This document shows, piece after piece, positions 59,735 through 64,000 of a stretch of 64,000 nt of DNA. Within the stretch, counting starts at the first letter, position 1; every line of letters starts with the position of its first letter. The position numbers and the translations under genes were made by a program. Under the pieces are notes generated by a model. That model made no database searches. It was not told the DNA's origin and saw only the letters and a list, made by a program, of their open reading frames with translations. Source of the stretch: CAZPMC01 sp964587755. Its GTDB lineage: Bacteria > Bacillota > Clostridia > Acetivibrionales > DTU013. Location of the stretch: the NCBI GenBank assembly GCA_964587755.1, contig CAZPMC010000001.1, forward strand, positions 93,960 through 157,959, read 5' to 3'.

Positions 59735-60100
59735 TTAGCGGAATAAATACCACAGAGCTCCGGACAAGGAAGCAATTCCAAGAAGGATAATGGATTTGCT
59801 GATTTTGTCCGTTTTCCTTTTCTGCCTTTGCAAGTTTAATACAAATCCTACGATGCAGATTATTAAATTAATAATAAATATAATAAATGCATACCGGAGT
59901 AACTCTTCATCCCAATAGCTCCTGGCAGTCTTACCCAGATATCTGTCAAAAAAAGTCTCATTTTCCGGCTTAGCCTTGTCTGCAAAGGCGAGAGCGATTA
60001 TTATTAGCAGCCAGCTGACAGCCGACACCAGCCACACAATCTTGACAATTATATCCGGACCTTTTCGTCTTTCAACAAAAGTAGGTTTGTTATCTGCCAT
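59735..60100 (-). CDS. Small membrane protein of unknown function
   Basis: About 121 residues: three predicted helices (about residues 20-40, 70-90, 103-118), a charged N terminus (FVERRKGPD) and a loop with ETFFDRYLGKTARSYWDEE. I do not recognise a family. ATG 60100 has AGGGTG upstream. It stands alone, convergent with the zinc-ribbon gene. Confidence 0.6.
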   Translation of the reverse strand: MADNKPTFVERRKGPDIIVKIVWLVSAVSWLLIIIALAFADKAKPENETFFDRYLGKTARSYWDEELLRYAFIIFIINLIICIVGFVLNLQRQKRKTDKISKSIILLGIASLSGALWYLFR

Positions 60101-60234
60101 TTTTATCACCCTGTACCATTATATCAAAATGGTGCCAAGGGTAAAATGGTTAAGCAAAGTAAAGCAAAGAAATGAGAAGGGGCTGCCTTCCAGGTTAAAT
60201 ACCTTTTGTGCCAGACCCTTTGATTTGCTTTTTT

Positions 60235-61134
60235 CTACTGGTTTATTATTATGCTGCCTCCTATAATTCCTGCTTCCTTCACTTTTACGACCTCGGTGAA
60301 AAAACTCAGCGGCACAAAAGTTCTGGAATTAATCAGCTCAGGTGCTGTCCCAAGCTCTATTGGCGCCATTTTCATATATGTGTAGTAATCTTTCCCGATA
60401 AATAATGAAATTGCATTACTAAGTGTCACACTTTTGGTCTTTTGCTCCCACAAAACTTCATATCCAAGGGCCTCCGAGATTGCGCGGATTGGCACCATTA
60501 CAGTTCCCTCATCATTCATATAGGCAGAGGGCGCCTCTAAAATATCACCGTTTACAACTATGGCCATGGAAGCAACGTCCTCCATAAGGACTACTACCTT
60601 ATCAGGGTTGGTTTGAGCAGGTATGCTTTTTGTAGAAGCTCCGTAAAAAACAACCAGCTTTTTATCTTCCAGCTTCCCTTTGTATTCTTCACCGTTTTGC
60701 AGCAAAACTTTAGTTTCATCAGAAATATTCAGCTTAAGTGTATTGTCGGAATTGACCAGTTCCTTATTGAAATAATCTACCTCAACATTTAAATCAATGC
60801 CGTGCACAACTACAACCTCGGCACTATATTGAGGCGGATAGATCATAATCATAGGCTTATTGGCATCATAATATACTGTAATAACATCTCCAACCTCTAT
60901 ATCCTTGTCCCCCGCAATATATGTGGTGTCAGAAATAATTGCATTTGCAGGATTTCCTTCATCGTCCTCCAAAGAGATAAACTTGGCATTTTCCATGGAC
61001 CAGTGGTCCTCTATTTTCTTTACTGTCCCTGTAAATGATAGAAAGTATAGTTTTTCCTGAGCAAAAGTTGTTACTGACATTGATGACATGATAACAATTG
61101 TCAGTACAAATGCAACGATTCTCTTAATTCTCAT
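60235..61134 (-). CDS. Secreted protein with copper amine oxidase N-terminal-like (stalk) domain
   Basis: A 299-residue protein with a signal peptide (residues 1-25, cleavage near TFAQ). The middle contains two beta-rich segments (FTGTVKKIEDHW and KLNISDETKVLL onward). The C-terminal 95 residues form a stalk domain: VNGDILEAPSAYMNDEGTVMVPIRAISEALGYEVLW and SRTFVPLSFFTEVV. Such domains are common in clostridial secreted and surface proteins; exact function unknown. GGGAGAG precedes the ATG. Confidence 0.85.
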   Translation of the reverse strand: MRIKRIVAFVLTIVIMSSMSVTTFAQEKLYFLSFTGTVKKIEDHWSMENAKFISLEDDEGNPANAIISDTTYIAGDKDIEVGDVITVYYDANKPMIMIYPPQYSAEVVVVHGIDLNVEVDYFNKELVNSDNTLKLNISDETKVLLQNGEEYKGKLEDKKLVVFYGASTKSIPAQTNPDKVVVLMEDVASMAIVVNGDILEAPSAYMNDEGTVMVPIRAISEALGYEVLWEQKTKSVTLSNAISLFIGKDYYTYMKMAPIELGTAPELINSRTFVPLSFFTEVVKVKEAGIIGGSIIINQ

Positions 61135-61247
61135 CTACTTCTCTCCCTTCTCTTCTTATCATGCAAATTTTATTATATTTTTATTATATTGATATGGACG
61201 GGAAAAAGTAGGTAATGTTCCACGACTGTCAGCTCAACATATCAATT

Positions 61248-62720
61248 TCAAAGGGAAACAGCCTCAATTTCTTTATTGATTTTATCAATGTCAACTGAAT
61301 TAATTGTATCATTATTTAAATTGTATTTTTCTTTTAATCTCAATATCCTATATACGCTTTCATTTATCCTTTCCACTGGTATAATTCCATTTAGCACTGA
61401 ATTTCTCAATGCATTTATCACACTAACCTCTTCCTCGTAACCCCGACTTATCAAAATAATATCACTGCCAGCTTTAATTGACTGAACGGCAGCGTAACTT
61501 AAGTTAAAGTTCCTTGTAATAGCTCCCATGGTAATATCATCTGTTATGACCACACCATTGAAGCCCAGTTCATTTCTTAAAATGTCTGTAGTTACAATCC
61601 ATGAAAGAGAAGCGGGAAATACTGGATCAATTTTCGTTAATAAAATATGGGCAACCATTACTGCATCAGCCTGGCTCCTGATTGCCGATTCAAATGGAAT
61701 CAACTCAAAACTTCTGAGTCTGTTTAAATCATGATTGATGACAGGCAGACCTATATGAGAATCAACTGATGTATCTCCATGCCCTGGGAAGTGCTTGACA
61801 ACAGGTATTACACCACCTGAGCGGATTCCCTTCATAGTCTGTATGCCCAATCTGCTAACAATTTCTGCATTAGAGCCAAATGACCTGTCTCCTATTACAG
61901 GATTATTCGGATTGCTGTTTATGTCTAAAACAGGTGCAAAGTTCATATTAAAGCCAAAAGCTTTAATTTCACCAGCAATGATTTGACCAATTCTATATGA
62001 TAGCTCTTCGTTATTAATTAAGCCGATTAGTCTATTGGATGGCAGTTTTTTAAACTCTGCAGGCATCCTGCTTACTCTGCCGCCCTCCTCATCCACTGAA
62101 ATGAATAAGGGTATTTTGTTAATTTTATTTGCGCTCTTTAGTGCATTGATTAATGCTAAAAGCTGACTTGTGTTTGATACATTATAGCCATACAAAATAA
62201 AGCCGCCTACATGATAATTTCTAATCATCGTTATTGCATGATTATTAATTTGATAACCATTAAATCCCACAATAACCATTTGACCTATTTTCTCTTCCAG
62301 TGTCATTCCAGCGATCTGTTGTCTGATATAATCTACAACAGGTACACAGAGTGTTTGTCCGACAATTATCATATCTGGGTTTCTTATTTGAGGGTTAGCG
62401 GCAATTAACATTTGTGTTGTTATTGAATGTCTGCTAGCAATTGCAAACATTGTGTCTCCGCTCTTGACCGTATAAGGAATATATCCTGAAGGGCAACCCC
62501 GTGGTATGCATATGCTTTGGCCAATCCTTAATAAATAAGGATTAATAAAAGGGTTTGCCATTTGGATACTCTCAACGCTCACATTATACATCTTTGCAAG
62601 TTTATAAAATGTATCTCCTGATTGAATAATCCTTATAATGTGATTAGCCGGACACTGCCTCTGCCTATAAAAAGATTTTGGAACTATGTTGCAAAAAGGA
62701 TGGACACCATAATAGGACAT
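61248..62720 (-). CDS. LysM-LysM-GH3 beta-N-acetylglucosaminidase (NagZ-like)
   Basis: A 490-residue protein: two LysM peptidoglycan-binding domains (about residues 28-75, IIQSGDTFYKLAKMYNVS, and 80-126, TVKSGDTMFAIASRHSIT), then a glycoside hydrolase family 3 domain (about 130-470) with DEEGGRVSRM, KHFPGHGDTSVDSHIGLP and the nucleophile region VITDDITMGAI. NagZ-type enzymes remove GlcNAc from muropeptides. There is no signal peptide; start ATG 62720 has AAGGA upstream. Cytoplasmic LysM proteins in spore formers are often spore-coat or mother-cell proteins, so a spore role is possible. Confidence 0.88.
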   Translation of the reverse strand: MSYYGVHPFCNIVPKSFYRQRQCPANHIIRIIQSGDTFYKLAKMYNVSVESIQMANPFINPYLLRIGQSICIPRGCPSGYIPYTVKSGDTMFAIASRHSITTQMLIAANPQIRNPDMIIVGQTLCVPVVDYIRQQIAGMTLEEKIGQMVIVGFNGYQINNHAITMIRNYHVGGFILYGYNVSNTSQLLALINALKSANKINKIPLFISVDEEGGRVSRMPAEFKKLPSNRLIGLINNEELSYRIGQIIAGEIKAFGFNMNFAPVLDINSNPNNPVIGDRSFGSNAEIVSRLGIQTMKGIRSGGVIPVVKHFPGHGDTSVDSHIGLPVINHDLNRLRSFELIPFESAIRSQADAVMVAHILLTKIDPVFPASLSWIVTTDILRNELGFNGVVITDDITMGAITRNFNLSYAAVQSIKAGSDIILISRGYEEEVSVINALRNSVLNGIIPVERINESVYRILRLKEKYNLNNDTINSVDIDKINKEIEAVSL

Positions 62721-62876
62721 TGTAAATTCCTTCATAAAATTTATCTGTCTTATGTATACTATGCTTGCAGTTTACCCTTTTGTTACGTGTAAAGATGGTG
62801 CCAGGCAGAAGTTTTCCATTCTGGATTATCATGGTGCAGAAGGAGCCCATGAGGTATGATGCATCTCACAAACCAA

Positions 62877-62910
62877 CCTAATCACCCTACCCGTAAGCAG
62901 AGTGATTAGG
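62877..62910 (-). terminator. Hairpin terminator after the SLH gene
   Basis: Perfect 9-base arms CCTAATCAC/GTGATTAGG around a 16-base loop, 16 bases past the SLH gene stop, with T-rich sequence following on the minus strand. Confidence 0.65.
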
Positions 62911-62925
62911 TCGGACTTGTTTTGG

Positions 62926-63942
62926 TTAATCCATAGCATTAAAAAGTCGGATCATAGTTATAAATGCTTGCTGTCGTGTGTATGTACCTTTAGGAGAAAA
63001 ATTGCCATTTCCAGTGCCGCCCATTACCTTATTGCCATTGGTTTTGTCGGTCGCTGACGAAGCAAAGGCAATACCTTTTACTGCCCAACTTGAAAATTTG
63101 CTTTTATCAGAAAAATTCACAGGTGGACCATTAGGCTCAATAAACCCTAAAAGATTTGCTGTTCTTTGAAGCATGACAGCAGCTTCTTCTCTTGTAATAT
63201 TACCATTGGGATCAAACTTGTTATTACCCTTTCCACTAACAATTCCCAGGGCATTAGCAGCAAGAATTGTTAAGTCATTTGTGTCAGTGAATATGCTGTG
63301 ATTAATGGTTTTACCATTGCTTATAAGGATCTCATTAATATCTTTGCCGGTTTTTATTGTTATGAAATTAATTACAAGGTAGCAAAAATCTTTCCGATTA
63401 ATATTCTGGGTATATAATTTTTGCATATTTTGCGGTATAAGCTTCTTATTTACTGCAGCCTCTACTTCCGCCTTTGCCCAGGAAGACGGAATGTCGGCAC
63501 TTACATCAGAAAGAATAGTTATTGTATAATCAGCATTGGAATAATAACCTGCTGCTAATTCAACAAGAATATAATAATTTCCAGCAGGTAACCTGGACTT
63601 ATCCAGATAAATGGTTTCTGTTATATTAACAGATGATCTTGAATCATTGTTTGTAGAACTTTGTAATCTTTGAAGTTTACCATCACTTCCGACTCCATAT
63701 AGACTTACTCTCCAGGTATAACCTATTTCACCTGAAGGGTAATCAAATTTAACTTGTAAACTACCTGGTTCTTTAAGGTTAAAGCGGAAAATATCTTGCT
63801 CAGATTTACTTGACAGATTATCTGTCACTGGTGTATTAACCATTATTGTCTTATCTGTTCCTGTTGCTGCAAAAGCGGTGAAAGGAATTGAAATAAGAAA
63901 CAATATTACAACTAAAACAATAAAGCATAACTCCCTTTTCAT
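62926..63942 (-). CDS. S-layer-homology protein with pre-peptidase-like domain
   Basis: A 338-residue surface protein: signal peptide (residues 1-25, ending FTAFAA), a beta-sandwich resembling a bacterial pre-peptidase C-terminal domain (about 30-145; QDIFRFNLKEPGSLQVKFDY, LPAGNYYILVE), and about three SLH repeats (about 150-336; FDPNGNITREEAAVMLQR, FSDKSKFSSWAVKGIAFA, FSPKGTYTRQQAFITMIRL). SLH repeats bind pyruvylated secondary wall polymers. ATG 63942 has GGGGAG upstream, so the gene is complete within the window. Confidence 0.88.
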   Translation of the reverse strand: MKRELCFIVLVVILFLISIPFTAFAATGTDKTIMVNTPVTDNLSSKSEQDIFRFNLKEPGSLQVKFDYPSGEIGYTWRVSLYGVGSDGKLQRLQSSTNNDSRSSVNITETIYLDKSRLPAGNYYILVELAAGYYSNADYTITILSDVSADIPSSWAKAEVEAAVNKKLIPQNMQKLYTQNINRKDFCYLVINFITIKTGKDINEILISNGKTINHSIFTDTNDLTILAANALGIVSGKGNNKFDPNGNITREEAAVMLQRTANLLGFIEPNGPPVNFSDKSKFSSWAVKGIAFASSATDKTNGNKVMGGTGNGNFSPKGTYTRQQAFITMIRLFNAMD

Positions 63943-64000
63943 TTTGACATCTCCCCTATTCAAAAATAAATAGATATAGGGAGGTGCAATTAGATACAAT

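Noticed and set aside
1..64000. CRISPR array, prophage, IS element or defence island
   Set aside because: No regularly spaced repeats, integrases, transposases, phage structural genes or restriction/defence proteins were seen.

Overview
The window reads as chromosomal DNA of an anaerobic, spore-forming, low-GC Firmicute (class Clostridia). The evidence is a Cys-containing alpha/beta-type small acid-soluble spore protein, a T-box leader on pheST, frequent TTG/GTG starts behind strong AGGAGG ribosome sites, a single-cluster ferredoxin, SLH and LysM surface proteins, and a membrane-bound group 4 [NiFe]-hydrogenase operon with no aerobic respiratory genes. Gene content resembles the cellulolytic clostridia around Acetivibrio/Ruminiclostridium; that placement is inference. 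No phage, IS element, CRISPR array or rRNA is visible. A 10-N assembly gap lies inside purC.

Layout. 1-14 kb: a 5'-truncated alpha-2-macroglobulin-like protein, a MEMO-family lipoprotein, a MurA paralogue with Asp in place of the catalytic Cys, an HtrA protease, YdcF and SH3 proteins, engB, a frameshifted DNA glycosylase, a divergent EamA/AraC pair, a DUF4846 protein, ferredoxin and a split chromate transporter. 14-20 kb: trkH, trkA, cdaR, cdaA and a 33-codon membrane ORF, which put c-di-AMP synthesis next to a potassium transporter of the kind it usually controls. 20-28 kb: a nitrogen block (glmS-glnA-ANTAR regulator, divergent from gdhA plus a DapF-like pseudoenzyme) and an ABC-F gene behind an attenuator with a 4-codon leader peptide. 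28-42 kb: purC, tRNA-Leu, pgi, spore protein, T-box-pheST, RNA-modification enzymes and a Leloir operon galT-galK-galE facing two tandem AraC regulators. 44-54 kb: a 12-gene operon encoding a complex-I-shaped [NiFe]-hydrogenase and its maturation protease, preceded by a two-component system. 56-64 kb: a DnaK paralogue with a DUF5685 protein, a J-protein and a membrane zinc-ribbon protein, then secreted or surface proteins.

How the parts work together. The hydrogenase operon encodes homologues of NuoA, B, C, D, H, I, J, K, L, M and N, keeps all four NiFe-binding cysteines, and carries the protease needed to trim its large subunit; it probably couples ferredoxin oxidation to ion pumping. gdhA, glnA and glmS carry ammonium into glutamate, glutamine and glucosamine-6-phosphate. 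RNA-level control recurs: a T-box on pheS, an attenuator on the ABC-F gene, and leader hairpins immediately downstream of both divergent promoters between glmS and gdhA. The best candidates for new biology are the ABC-F mini-ORF attenuator, the glmS/gdhA leader pair, the gdhA-linked DapF pseudoenzyme, the complex-I-like hydrogenase, the small ORF ahead of cdaA, and the DnaK/DUF5685/J-protein/zinc-ribbon module.
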